Origin: Saururus chinensis
Taxonomy: Eukaryota > Streptophyta > Magnoliopsida > Piperales > Saururaceae
Assembly: GCA_035235625.1 (NCBI GenBank)
Contig: CP141142.1
Span: 40,155,644 to 40,219,643, forward strand
DNA length: 64,000 nt
Direction of reading: 5' to 3'
The notes under the pieces were generated by a model. The model worked only from the letters and a program-made list of their open reading frames with translations, was not told where the DNA came from and did no database searches. Position 1 is the stretch's first letter, and every line of letters begins with the position of its first letter. This document shows, piece by piece, positions 25,411-37,521 of the stretch. The translations under genes were made by a program, and so were the position numbers.

Positions 25411-28077
25411 ATAATACTTCAAAAAATAGTTTATTTTGAAAAATTAAATAAAGCTATTAATGTTGGAGGGAAAGAAAATATCATAAATAACAAATTTCAC
25501 TTTTCTCTTAAAGATAAAAGATAATGTTTAATGAACTAGCTCCGTGATTAATTGCATATATAATTATAATGCTCTACAATCATGTGTGGCTTTTCTATGA
25601 GTTAGTTAATAATGATCAAGATAAACCAGATTTGAACTATCTAAATGTTGAAAACTTTATTGGGCCAAAAGCACCGACTGTGGAGATGACATGGACCGCC
25701 ACTAGCTATTTCCCACTTACATCCCCAGCTAAACTCACCTTTTCCCACTTAAAACTGTTTACTTTTTTTTTCAGGCAATCACTTCGAGTCTGAGGGAATG
25801 TGAGGTGCATGTTGGTATGTGATAGGGTCGATCCATTGGCAGAATAAAGAGATTGATTGCCAGGCGTGGATTATATTACGGAACGGGTTAAACATTTTCT
25901 TCCTCAATAACTTATTTGGAACCTGGTTTTTTGGTAAGGTTGAACCAAAAAATCGTTACTACACATAAGTGAAATTAATCGGTTCAGTTCCTTAAGTTAA
26001 AAGAACCAATTTATTTAGTTTGGTTCTAGTTCATGAAAACTAGAATGTTTTTTAATATTCTAATCTCGACTATTTATTTGAATGAACAACCAAGATCACC
26101 CTTAATTTTCTTATACTAACCCTAAACTTAACCCTCCCCATCCCTCATTCCCTCCCACTACCCAGCCTCCCTCTCCTCTAGATTACTTCTATGTCATTTG
26201 CCCTCTGCCACACTCTACTCTCGCACCCCCTCCCTCGATCCCTTGTAACGCATGAGATTTTTTTATTAACACATTTTTTAAAAAAATAAATTTTGTTTGT
26301 AATATAACGATTATAAATAAGGAAAAGGACAAAATATAAAATTTGTGAAAGCAGTTTTATAATATAAAATATCACACATTCATTTTTCTTATATAAATTT
26401 TTTTAAAATCAATTATACATTGTATAGCTAAACTAAATATTCTCAGGCATTATTTAAAAATAACGTATAAAATAAATTGCAATGATTATAGGCTTTAAAT
26501 ACAAATCTATTTCAGACATCACTGAATATAATTCCTATAATAATTCATAGTCTAATTTAAATTACAAGTGTAGAAAGCACAAACACCTTAATTGTTATTT
26601 CACCTAATACATCAAATCGTGACACAAAATAATACTCGCAGTGAGTCAAGGATAGACCTATTATGGGCTTATGAGCCCTTATAAGCCTTAACTTTATGGC
26701 ATTGATGGAGCGGGCTATTATCTTCAGCAAGTGCATGAAAGAGTGATATATATTTCGATGAGTCATTGAGATCTCCTTAATGTTGTCAGTGATCCTCTTT
26801 ACTTTATGTTAAAAGTATCTTAAGGTATCATTATTAATGTGGTTAATTTTGCAATATCTTCTTGCGGTTCTACCTCAACCATCCTATTGAGTATTTAATA
26901 TACTCAGTATTCGTGTGATACAGATATTCAAAATGAGTAAACTTTTAGGAGGATTTAGTGTGCATAGTGAGGATGTTCAATTTAGGCCTTATGTAGGATT
27001 TTTTAAAAATTGATACAAACTTTTATGGATGATTCTTGACACATGATTGTCAATTTATTTATGTTAGTGTATATTATGATTTCCAGACATGTACATAGGT
27101 AAGACTTATTTCGTTTTATACTATATTTTAATGATGGTTAATATGTACTATGATTTGATATTTGTATACTTGAAAAATCAGATATATTTTGATAAGTATT
27201 TTATCTTAGTAAAGTGATGACAATATTGTTTCTTGTGTGATGGCTTTTGTTAAAAATAAATTCTAAAAATCTCAGTGAGACACTGTGACACAAAAGTATC
27301 CAAGACTTCTGCAGGCCTCAAATTCAACACACTCAATTACAATCCAAAAGGAAGGCGCATGCCATCCAAGATGATAGCTATAAGTACAACAACCACAATT
27401 GAAGATGGACCATAGTTCCTGAAATTCTTCAGTCAAATGCCGACTAAACTCAAATAGAAGCTATTAATGGGAATTTGGCTAGCTATATATGGTGCCCAAA
27501 TAGGGGTGAGAAAAAAAATAAAACTATCAGCTCCTGCTAGAGCCGTCACCATACCTTAGTAGACCAAGCACTAGGCAAAAAGAAAAGGATGCTAAAAACC
27601 CTATACAACTTTCTTACCAACAAAGCCTTACACCAGGTTTTGATTAGACTAGTGTAGAAAAATCAATATCCAACAGAAAACCATAGCCATCTACTATAGT
27701 CTTAGAGGGAGTAGAGAGGACACTTCCTGAGAGAGTGTGAGGGAGGGGGGCTGTAGTAAAGGGAAGGCATTTAGATGTACCCACCATCAATAAGTCCAAA
27801 ACCAAAATGAGCCCCTATTACAAGTGGGCACGTGAGGGAAGATGGTTTCGATAACTACAATAGGGGTTCATTTTTAGTTCATTGCATTTGGATGCATTTA
27901 CAAAATCTTTCGTGATCAAGACGAGAGAATGGACGTTGCTCATGCAGGCAGCAAAGCAGCAAGCGTACAAAGACAATCATGGCGCCAAAGGGTAGCCATA
28001 ACGGTGGTCTCCTAGAACACTTTATTCGTATGTCAATTGTCCATTTCTTATTGTGACAGCTGATATATATACACGGA

Positions 28078-28270
28078 GGGAAGCTTTTTTCATGCTTCAA
28101 ATGTATGTAAAGCGTTTATTTTCAGCCTAGCTTAAGAAATGTATATAAAGCATTTATTTTTGAGATGGATGATGCATATGTTAATGCAAGTTAGCATAAA
28201 TAAATATTTATGCTTAACATACGTTTTGCTATGCCTTCTTTACGCTCAGCAGCTCATTAGAGCACTTCCC
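28078..28270. mobile_element. Foldback MITE (GGGAAG family) upstream of pectate lyase
   Basis: It starts GGGAAGCTTTTTTCATGCTT and ends AGAGCACTTCCC. The arms are inverted repeats of about 90 bases (CATTTATTTTTGAGATGGATGA in the centre-left, GCATAAATAAATATTTATGC at the centre-right). It sits about 270 bases upstream of the pectate lyase ATG, probably within its promoter. Confidence 0.65.
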
Positions 28271-28543
28271 TCGTGGAGCTGACTGAGCTTCGCCTTCGAG
28301 AGACAGAAGAAGAGTAACGACAAAAGGATTGGCGTTATGGCCGGTAGAAGTGTAGAACTTAGAAGAGTAACGCGACACTTTGGCCGTTACGTTTTCGGTC
28401 GTAACAGCAGCACTGAATGAACTGCCCCCTTCTCCAACTCCAACCTCGCCTGAAACTGAAAAAAACCAGACATACACTATTTCAAGGCCGCCACCTTCCC
28501 ACCGCTCAATGACTCCATCTTCCTCTATTGTCTGCCTTCGACC

Positions 28544-30795
28544 ATGTCCTGCACAGACTCTGCACCTCCCCCGCTGCCCGGTAGTGCAGCAGGAAGTGGC
28601 TGCCCGGAGAGGATGCCAGTGTTGCCGTACGGAAACCTGGACTGCACCCTCCGCGGCCTTGCTGGTCAGGCCGAGGGCTTTGGCCGTTGCGCCATCGGCG
28701 GGGTCCATGGCGAGCTCTACCGCGTCACCACTTTAGCTGGTGAATGTCTCTGTTTCTGGATTCTGTTTTTCTGAGTGTTATAAGTTTGACATATTCTGTG
28801 TTGCTTCCATTAACAACAAATTTGTTGCATTTCCTTATGCTTGTTGATTTTGCAAATACGAACGGCTTCTGACTTCCTGCTTTGAATTGCTGCGATGAGT
28901 TTTCTTTTTCCCCTATTTATACTAAATAAAAATCAGATCTTTTTACCTTATTCTATCAATTATTTTGGCTAGAAAAATCCACAATAGAATGGTAAACTAA
29001 TATCCTCATAAGTCCTAATCAACTGCTAGCAAATGTATTCTGTAACAGCTTTGCAGTTTTTGACCAGGCACTAATCTTGCCCATTACTAAACTAGGATTT
29101 TGTATACAGAATAATGTAAGATTTTATTTTCTCCAACATATCTATCACTAGGAAGTGAGAAATCCCTCCCTTTCCAGGCAATATTTTATACCCTGTAAAC
29201 GATTGTTCATTGGCTCTAATCAAGTTGTTTACAACAGCCCCTCTCTAATCTATGTTCTGAACGGATTTATCTTGCACAGTCTAAATGATTCATATTTCTT
29301 ATTCATGTCACCTATATGCAGAGGATGGACATGGTTCTCTTCGTGAAGGGTGTGGCAGGAAAGATCCGGTCTGGATTGTCTTTGAAGTCTCAGGAGTAAT
29401 TCATCTGTCATCACCCATTAGGGTCTCATCTTACAAGACCATTGATGGCCGCGGCCAGAGGATAAAAATAGACGGCAAAGGCTTAGAGTTGATAGGATGT
29501 GAACATGTGATCATATGCAATCTGAAGTTTGAAGCAGGGAGGGGACCTGATGTGGATGCCATTAAAATCAAGAACAAGTCTAGACATATATGGATAGATA
29601 GGTGTAGTCTCAGTGACTACAACGATGGGCTGATTGATATTAGTCGAGAGAGCACTTATGTTACCATTTCTAGGTGAGTTGGTGAGATTTACTTTTTGGC
29701 ACTGATTCTTTATGAGTTATTGCCATAATGAAATTTTGATAAGAACTCATTCATTTCCAAAAACAGATGCTACTTCTCCCAGCATAACAAGACTCTGCTT
29801 ATAGGTGCTAACTGCAGTTGCATCGAAGACCGATGTATCAAGGTGACAATCCATCACTGCTTTTTCGATGGGACCAGGCAGCGCCATCCTCGTGTTAGAT
29901 TTGGGAAAGTTCACCTATACAACAATTATACGAGAAATTGGGGCATATATGCTGTTTGCCCATGCGTCGAATCACAGGTTTTTAATATTTAGAGCTTATG
30001 TTTCAATTGGAACGTATAAAAATGGTTTGAGCTTCTTTCAAATTTATTAATCTTATGTTTCATTTATCTGCTTCAGATTATTTCTCAGTGCAATATCTAT
30101 GAAGCAGGGAGGACAAAGTTGGTGTTTAAAAGCCTGCGTGAAAAGGTAAGGCATCTCTTGTTGCTAATTGGACATTCCTTGAGTTCTCTATTTTCCGTGT
30201 GTCCTTATGTATATTGAATTAGCCTATAGACAAACTAAATTTTAGCTATGTTATTGCAAGTGTTTCATTAGCTTGATTAGGAAGCAAAACTTGGCAGTTT
30301 GTTTCATCCATTTTCTCCACTTGACTGTTAATTCACACATATTATGATCATTTACTTTTTCCTAATCTGGAATCACCCTTCAATAGTTATTAATGTGTAG
30401 TTCAACGTTGATTTAGTGCTCGTGGCCTTCATGGGCCTCACCTATGTCAGTTCTTATTGTTGCTAACAGCATTGAATATCTTGTAAAAAGAATTTATCTG
30501 TTTATTATATTTTTCTAGTTCAGGTAATATTTAGTTACTGATCAGTGGATGGGTCATGTTCTTACAGGCAACAGACAAAGATGAGGCTGTGTGTGGATTA
30601 CTAAGGTCAGAAGGAGATATGTTTCTTAATGGTGCTCTGCCAGGTTCACCATCAGAGCTGGATATGGACAGCGTGTTAAAGGCTGATGAAAATTACCAGG
30701 CCTGGACAGTGGAGCCTCCTTCGGAGGCCCTGAAACAGGCCCTTCAAGTTTGTACTGGATGGCAGGATATTCCCAGGCCTCCAGATGTAGCTTGA
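28544..30795 (+). CDS. Pectate lyase, PL1 family (probable pectate lyase 4-like)
   Basis: Five exons join in frame: 28544-28739, 29322-29673, 29767-29977, 30077-30145 and 30568-30795, giving 351 residues. All introns are GT-AG with matching phases. It cleaves de-esterified pectin by beta-elimination in the family's usual reaction. Hallmarks are LRGLAGQAEGFGR, WIVFEVSGVIHL, SSYKTIDGRGQRI, HIWIDRCSLSDYNDGLIDI (Ca-binding and substrate region) and FDGTRQRHPRVRFGKVHLYN, which carries the catalytic RxPxxR arginine. WIDR replaces the WIDH common in secreted plant lyases. The N-terminus shows no obvious signal peptide, as I recall for the pectate-lyase-4 subgroup, so secretion is uncertain. I chose the ATG at 28544 because it precedes the conserved PYGNLDCTLRGLAGQ block; upstream sequence is 5' UTR or promoter. 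Confidence 0.93.
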
Positions 30796-32260
30796 GAAGG
30801 ATTAAAATGAGAAATTGTTTTCTCTTCTTCAAATAATAGTAGATGAGGTTTTATTCATGATAAATAAGTAGTAATGTACTAAAAAACAGTTTTGCAAACA
30901 CTGTTTTAGATTTCCTCTTAGGAATATATACATACTCATATTGCTATGATATTATGTCAAGGCTGACTAATGCTGTGCTAACATGTTCAAAGTAGTTACG
31001 TTGTTGAAGCTTTAGGATCGCACATTCTGATGCCACTGAAAGAATAACTTGTCCATTTGATTTGGAAAATGAGTAAGCTTCAGTGACCAAATTGGGCATC
31101 TGGTTGTTAAACTCTCAAAGACAACAGGAAAAACTTTGGTCTTCACGCTATTCTAGTAGGCCCATTTCATATTTTTATAACTATGAAGAAAACGCTAATT
31201 AAAAATGTCATTTTCTTGACTTTTTTTTTCTTTTGCTTGCATCATTTGCTTGACCTTGCCGTACTAAGAGGTGAAAACTACAAAACTTGTTTCCTACTAG
31301 CAAGTTCACAAGCTAATTAGCAGAGATAAGAAATGAATTTGGGAATGGAGGCTTACATAGATCCATGTCACCGGCCTCAAGAAAAGGTGCTTCTTAATTA
31401 TGATTATGATTAAGAAGTGAACTGGGGAAGGGGAGAAACCAAGAGGAAATGAAGGGAAATTAGGTGACAAATTGGGTGCATTTGAGGAAGTAGTTGCAAA
31501 TGAAGAGGGGAATTTGGAGAAAAAAGAGTAATTTGGGGTGAAGGTTGAAGGGGAAGGAAAAAGAAGATAAGTAGGGTAAAAAGTAATCCTCACTAATGCA
31601 AAAGAACTAATGCCCTTAACTACAAAATACAGATCTAAACAAGCCACTAATTAAATAATTAACAAGCAATCCTCATGACCGAATTTAATTTGTAGCTAAT
31701 CAATCAACTAATAAACCATAAAAAGTGGAAAGAGTAAGAGCTGAGTGGAATCCATCACCAACTATTTTCATACCATACCATAAATGCTTGATAACGCTTT
31801 TTGCTATGTGAATGTAAAGTCCTGGTAAAAGCATAAAAGAATCGCATGATGAAATTTTCTGTAGCAAAATTTGAGATAACTTTCCATTAACTGGTTGCAT
31901 CTTGAGAAATATCAAGGAGAGATTAGTGAGGTAAAAAAAGGCAGCCTATCCTGACACTCTTGAAATTTGCAGGGGGACCAACTTGTAGGTCTTATTTACT
32001 GGTTGCAGGGACACCTTTTTTTTAAAAAAATTCGTATTGTATTTAGTCTCTTACATCGTTTTAGGCAACTCTTTTGTGGCTTGTGTGATCCTCGGAAGCC
32101 GGGGCACCCGAATTTTTTTCTTTTTTCTTTTTATCATTTGCTTGGCCAAAACTCGTGAATGGTTGGTCTAGTCTTCCCCTTCAAAGGCAGAAGCCTAACA
32201 ACACAGTTGTGCACACAAATGGACTGGAATTTAATGTATTTTTAATTATTAAGAAATATT
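30796..32260. other. Intergenic, 3' flank of pectate lyase, no gene
   Basis: Probable 3' UTR to about 31000, then AT-rich DNA. Minus-strand frames near 31306-31650 come from polypurine tracts. No conserved domain or exon chain is visible. Confidence 0.5.
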
Positions 32261-32261
32261 C

Positions 32262-32404
32262 TCTTCCTCCTATAATAATAGTTAAGAAGGAAAAACAAGT
32301 TTATCATATTATTTTTTAGTACCCAATCACTAAATAAAATAAAATTATTAATATAAAACAAATTTTTTTTGCCAGATGAAACTATTAATTTAAGATTAAG
32401 GAGT
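32262..32404. mobile_element. Stowaway-like MITE
   Basis: It begins TATTCTCTTCCTCCTATAAT and ends AAGATTAAGGAGTA. It shares the family interior (ATTATTAATATAAAACAAATTT) with copies at 41-49 kb. The terminal match is degraded. Confidence 0.5.
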
Positions 32405-32573
32405 ATCAAATATCACTTGCGCTATTAAGAATAACGATAGATAACTACAAATATGTCACTAGACTTATTTTGTGTGTGACAATAAAATGAGAACAGAAAA
32501 CTTTTAGCTGCATTGCAATGGCAACCCCCCCATCCAACAGAGCACTTAGACTTAGGGTGAGAAGAGGCTTATA

Positions 32574-32721
32574 GGAAGAGTTTTTTATGCTCCCCTCTAA
32601 CATTGAGCCCAACATAAGCTATGCATGGGAAACTATTGCGCTAATGATCTAGTGGGTGAACAATTCCTATGTATGGCTTATGCTGGTCCATTGTCAGAGG
32701 GGAGAAAGGAAAAACTCTTCC
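32574..32721. mobile_element. Foldback MITE (GGAAGAG family)
   Basis: GGAAGAGTTTTTTATGCTCC on the left is mirrored by GAAAGGAAAAACTCTTCC on the right. Inner inverted blocks (CATAAGCTATGCATGGGA against TCCTATGTATGGCTTATG) make a hairpin of about 148 bases. Confidence 0.7.
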
Positions 32722-34304
32722 AAGGCCCGTGGGATTTTTCCTTTCTTTTGTTTTTTTATTCTTTTTCTTATGAGGGACCACATGATGAGCATGCGGAAAT
32801 GAAGGAGAAACATGTATTTTAGAAGGAAAATGATAATATCTCAATGAATCTACCTAACAAATTTTCCCAACTGTATTTCACGTGTAAACCCAAGTGAATT
32901 TTGTGTAAAAACTACATATTCTCTATATCATTATCCATTTTAGAACTAGGGTTGCTGTGGCCAGTGAGGTAATATTGCATGAAACTTTTGACGTTTTGGA
33001 AAAGAGAAAAGGGCGGAATCTTTTGACATAACACACCTAGCTTGACATTCTGATATTCGAAACCAATCGCAAGATGGCCTCCAATGTTACATTTTCGATA
33101 GTGATATCAGTATGGCCGACGAAAGATAATATGGAAAGTTCAGTTCAAGACGTCTACTATATCAAACAAGGCTACAAATGCCGAAAAATAAGGTCAGTTC
33201 CTACCAACGAAGACAAATGTTCTGCGTAAAATGACCTCACAGAAAGATAGAGACATGTTTAAAGTAGGAGGGTGAGATGCAGACAAAGTCATACCAAATC
33301 TTTGACACTGAGTTGCATGCTGAATTAGAAGGACGAATTATGGGTTGTTTATATAGTCTTGATGAGGTGGCTCATGTGACATATACGCACAAAGAAATAA
33401 GTTTGCGAGAAGTGAGAACTGGAGTAAATAATCATTGAAGGTGTGTCTTATTATCTTTCTCTTTTGCAAACCTCATTTGAGATGATTGAATTGGAGTTAC
33501 ACCATCTGAGAGTTCTGGTATTTGATAAAGCTAGATTTGCAGTTCAAAGGCATTGAGAAGCTGAGAGTGTAATCTTTTGTCTTACTTATTCCCCTTTCCT
33601 TTATGTAAAATTAGATGTGCAAACATATATATATATATATGTATGGCAGTTGATGGACTATGTGTTTGTCTATCCAGGTAAAAATTTGGCGAAGGCTACT
33701 TTATTCTCAAACCAAGGGTAGATAAAAAAAAATTAAAGATAAATAAGTCAAAATAATAGTGAGATATTTCATCTAATAAATAAATAATACTATAAAAGAT
33801 ACGCTAGAGTACGACATGCATTTTTTACAAAGACTATGTGACATAGGAGGCTAGTAAGTTAGTATTAATTAATAATAACAATAATAATAATGATAATAAA
33901 AAAATATATAATTGGAAAATACAAATGGTTGTGCTTATAGCCAAACCTTGTTCACGGCTGTATACATTAGGGACAAACAATAAAATAATTACCCATTTTA
34001 GTGCCGACCGATGCATACCTAAACATATAACCTAAATAGATAACATACAAAGGGGCCTGTTTACACTCCTATGCAAAATAGGGTTGTGTAGTGTAGTAGC
34101 TCTGTAAAAGAAAAAAAAAGAATTAATCTTTTTTAATATTTATTATATAAGAAAACAAATTTGTAGGGCCCTACAACATTCCCAAGTAAAGCTATTTCAT
34201 CCTTAGGGTTATTCACATTCCACCAAGTATAAAAAAACACATTTGGTACTTGGTAGTAGTCATCATCTAATACTATTTTTTTGCCTTTATATAAAAAACA
34301 CATA

Positions 34305-34527
34305 TGAGTTTTTTATACTTCACTCTAACAATGAGTGCAATGTAAAAAACGTATATCATGAGCCTTTAATATTTGAGGTTGATGGCATATATGCTAATAC
34401 ATGTTAGCACCTATACAATTAATATTAATATACACTATCATATAAACTGTCAATCTTATAGATAAAAGGCCCTCATATATTTTTTAAATTGTGCTCATTA
34501 AGTTAGTGAAACATTAAGAATACTTCC
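34305..34527. mobile_element. Foldback MITE (same family, diverged)
   Basis: The left arm (GAGTTTTTTATACTTCACTC, TGAGCCTTTAATATTTGAGG) matches the reverse complement of the right arm ending TACTTCC. The centre carries a TATATGCTAATACATGTTAG-type core like the other copies. The surrounding DNA, 32730-34300, has no supported gene. Confidence 0.55.
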
Positions 34528-34897
34528 AAAAACACATGCCCTTGTCTTCGACCTGCTACTTTGCCAGACTCCAGCTCATATCTCTTTCTATGAAGCCGGC
34601 AAAAGCATCAACTATGAGACACATCACATTATTGATCCACGAATACTTCAAGGAAACTTAAACAAGAATATCTCATCGTCTTCATCGATTTGGAAACAAC
34701 AAGTGTGATTAGCGCCTTAATTACAATTTTTTGTGATTAGCACGTTTTTCCTAACCACTTGGAGCCAGCAACAAGAATCCGTGGAACAAAGTTTTAACAA
34801 TTATAATAATCAATTAATCATTCGTCTTACATATGTTTAATACATGATTATACATCCTATCCATCTAAGTGCACCCATGGACAATTCTTTGACATTA

Positions 34898-35015
34898 ACG
34901 TCAGACGCGTCTCGCAGGAAAAAAATCCTGTCGTATTGAACTAGTTATGTACTTATGTCTTTGACTCTTTCAGTCTTTCGCCAGAGTGATCTTTTTCAGT
35001 GAGACGCGTCTGACT
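34898..35015. repeat. Inverted repeat with AGACGCGTCT core, 3' of EXO70
   Basis: GTCAGACGCGTCTCGCAGGA followed by AAAAAATC (34900-34927) is mirrored by GATCTTTTTC...GAGACGCGTCTGAC (34988-35014). The arms are about 29 bases and the loop about 60. A third related unit (TAGACGCGTCCCTTGGAAAA) lies at 37071 beyond the other side of the EXO70 gene. Confidence 0.65.
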
Positions 35016-35066
35016 AGAACCATCTAAACAAAACTGTGGCCGGAAAAACTGTTGACGGTTGGCCGC

Positions 35067-36908
35067 TCACTGGGACCCCCGACAATACTTGCCGGACGGG
35101 GACGACCCACCAGTGCCGGAGATGGAGAAGCTTCCGGCCTCTCTGTGGAACAAGTCGGAAAGGTGGTTCTCCAGGTCCTCCGGTGCGAACCTCACTGCCC
35201 CTGGCGCCGCCGCCCGGTACCGCTGGTAAAATGCACGGTACCCGGGAACAATTGCTCGTGCCGTTGAGATCTTTATTTCGTCCCTCAGCCTCCCGTCCGA
35301 AACCATCCACCCTGCCTGCCTCCGGCAAGCTTCCTCGAACTCCCTATTAAACGTCCTGAACACCTCATCCACCGCTGCCCCCGCCATCTGTTCCTCCGCA
35401 GGCAGCGCTGCCGCCACCTTGCTCCATACCATCCTCTCGTAATTTGCTGCGTAGAGCCTAACGTTCTCCTCCTGCTTCACCACCCACTGATCCCCCAGGA
35501 GTTGGCGAAGGTTGCCGGAGTTTCTCACCTTAGCCACCACGTAGTGAAGGTTGTTGCAGAGGAAGAGATAAGACAAACCCACGTCCTTGTATAGCTCTGC
35601 CTTGCCGTCTATCTTGCAGAGGAGGACGAAGATGATCCAGGCAAACCTGAGGGAGACGGTGGAGAACGGGTTGTTGGAGGAGAGGGAGTCTGAGTTATCA
35701 AAGAATAGTGACTCGGGCAGCATCGGGCTTGGTACTGGGAGCGGCATGTCGTCCAGAATGTTGACCAGGGATCCACCGTAGTCGGCTAGTAAGCAGACGT
35801 AGTTCATCACGTACCGGGTGGCAGGGTGGAGCCCTCCCCCCGGCACTGGTGACTTAGCCGGATCCTTCTGGATGGCCGACTCGAACTCGGCCAGTATCAC
35901 CCGGACCGCCTCGGCAAGTTTTTCCGTTGCGACCACCGCGGCCGCCTGAACATCGGCAGCGGAGTCTGCGGAGAAGGTCGTCTCAATGTCGGGCCAGAGC
36001 TCCACGACGGCCTCGTACATGTCTAGGAACCGGAACATCCGCTCCGGCGTCTTCTTGCACTTAGCGGCGACGGACTCGGGGAAGGCAAGGAGGCCCAGGG
36101 CGGACTTGTGGGCAATCTCATTGAAGCAAGACTCTCGGATGGCGGCCGAGGCGGCGAATACATGGTCGATGAGGGCCCTCTCCCTGGGGAAAAGAGTACG
36201 GACGGCCACCGTGAAGGCACCAAGCCAGGCCCTGATCCTGTGCTCGAGTTGCTCCCACTCCAGCTTCTGCAGCTGGCTGCCGGACATAGCCTCGAACCCA
36301 ATCCGGTACAGACCCTCATCGACGATCGACTTTCTGATGAGGTTGTAGACCTGAACGCACTCCTTGCCGTATCCGGAGCTGATCATGCACTCAGCGATCG
36401 ATCGGAGGTCCGACATCGCTTGGGAGGAGAACCCCTCGACCTCTCTGAGCTGGGTCTCTTCGTCTGAGCCCGCATCCTCTTCGATGTCAGAGGGGGACAA
36501 GGACGCCGCGGTGGTGATGGAGGAGCGGGAGGAGACGGATTCAGGGTCAAGATGATGGCCGCGGTTGGCCTCAAGGATTTGGTAGAACTCCTTCTGCAGA
36601 CGCTTCATGGCCGTCTGCATGAGGCTCTGGGCCTTGACGAGGAGGTGGTGGGAGGGGGAGGTGGCGGAGGGGTGGTCGATGTAGAACTGCATGGCGTGCT
36701 GGAGGTCCCCGACCGCGCGAAGGAAGTCGGCCGCCTCGCGGCGATCATTCCCATAGAAGAGTGAGGCGGCGTCCCACTTGGTGATGATCTCTTCAGCCGC
36801 GGAGACATTGTCCTCCATGAGCGTATCCGAGAAGGACCTGGTCGGCGAGGAAGCTCTGGTGTTGCCAGAAGCAGAAGAAGTTGGTTTGGAAGAAGAGAAG
36901 AGCCTCAT
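35067..36908 (-). CDS. Exocyst subunit EXO70, H-subfamily-like
   Basis: A single uninterrupted exon encodes 613 residues from ATG at 36908. The Ser-rich N-terminus is followed by LMEDNVSAAEEIITKWD, typical of plant EXO70H proteins, which are usually intronless and near 600 residues. The C-terminal Exo70 domain covers roughly residues 220-600; a conserved end block reads FNREFEEACRRQAGWMVSDG followed by LRDEIKISTARAIVPGYRAF. The protein is a peripheral subunit of the exocyst, which tethers secretory vesicles at the plasma membrane; H members are often linked to defence and polarised secretion (family knowledge). The coding region is far more GC-rich than its surroundings. A TATA box lies upstream. 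Subfamily assignment is less certain than the EXO70 call. Confidence 0.9.
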   Translation of the reverse strand: MRLFSSSKPTSSASGNTRASSPTRSFSDTLMEDNVSAAEEIITKWDAASLFYGNDRREAADFLRAVGDLQHAMQFYIDHPSATSPSHHLLVKAQSLMQTAMKRLQKEFYQILEANRGHHLDPESVSSRSSITTAASLSPSDIEEDAGSDEETQLREVEGFSSQAMSDLRSIAECMISSGYGKECVQVYNLIRKSIVDEGLYRIGFEAMSGSQLQKLEWEQLEHRIRAWLGAFTVAVRTLFPRERALIDHVFAASAAIRESCFNEIAHKSALGLLAFPESVAAKCKKTPERMFRFLDMYEAVVELWPDIETTFSADSAADVQAAAVVATEKLAEAVRVILAEFESAIQKDPAKSPVPGGGLHPATRYVMNYVCLLADYGGSLVNILDDMPLPVPSPMLPESLFFDNSDSLSSNNPFSTVSLRFAWIIFVLLCKIDGKAELYKDVGLSYLFLCNNLHYVVAKVRNSGNLRQLLGDQWVVKQEENVRLYAANYERMVWSKVAAALPAEEQMAGAAVDEVFRTFNREFEEACRRQAGWMVSDGRLRDEIKISTARAIVPGYRAFYQRYRAAAPGAVRFAPEDLENHLSDLFHREAGSFSISGTGGSSPSGKYCRGSQ

Positions 36909-37035
36909 TGTTTTTGTTAGGAGTGTCGAATTCGATCAAAAGAAGAAGAAGAAGAATGGCGTGTGAAATTTGATTAAATTGGAGTTGTGAAGAAGAAGAA
37001 GAGAGATGGTGATCAGGGATGTTGGAAGGAAGGGA

Positions 37036-37044
37036 TTTATAAAG
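37036..37044 (-). promoter_or_regulatory. TATA box of the EXO70 gene
   Basis: On the minus strand CTTTATAAATCC lies about 130 bases upstream of the EXO70 ATG, in a plausible position for a core promoter with a 5' UTR of about 100 bases. Confidence 0.5.
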
Positions 37045-37521
37045 GGAGAGGCTTGGGGGAATTTTGACTGTAGACGCGTCCCTTGGAAAAATTATCCTTC
37101 CTTGTGCGGACATTTCCATCGCTATGTTGTTTTACTAAATTGATTTTCTCAAACTGTTTTGTTCTTCTATTCTAAAATATATATATATTTTTTAATTACT
37201 CTTCTAATTATTTTTATATCTTTTACTATTTTTTTCACTTTGTTACCCCCAATTAAAAAATGATGAGTTTATATGTACCATACTAATCTCCTCGTTACCC
37301 GTGTTATTTATAAATTTAGTAATAAGTTTATAGGGTTATTAGGGTATTAAGAAAATTATTAGGGTGCATATAAAATTATTCATTAAAAAATAATAATTTT
37401 TTAATTTTCTTTCTAGGCAGAAGGGGCCACTATTCCTTTCCTCTCTTCCCCTATGGTCTCCGCTTGCCTGGCTTTGCAACTCCTCTTTCTCCTCCTCCTC
37501 TCTTTCTCCTTTATTACTTAC

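Noticed and set aside
28229-28736. Antisense and alternative frames over the first pectate lyase exon
   Set aside because: They are shadows of the GC-rich first exon; only the frame from 28544 splices into the conserved pectate lyase.
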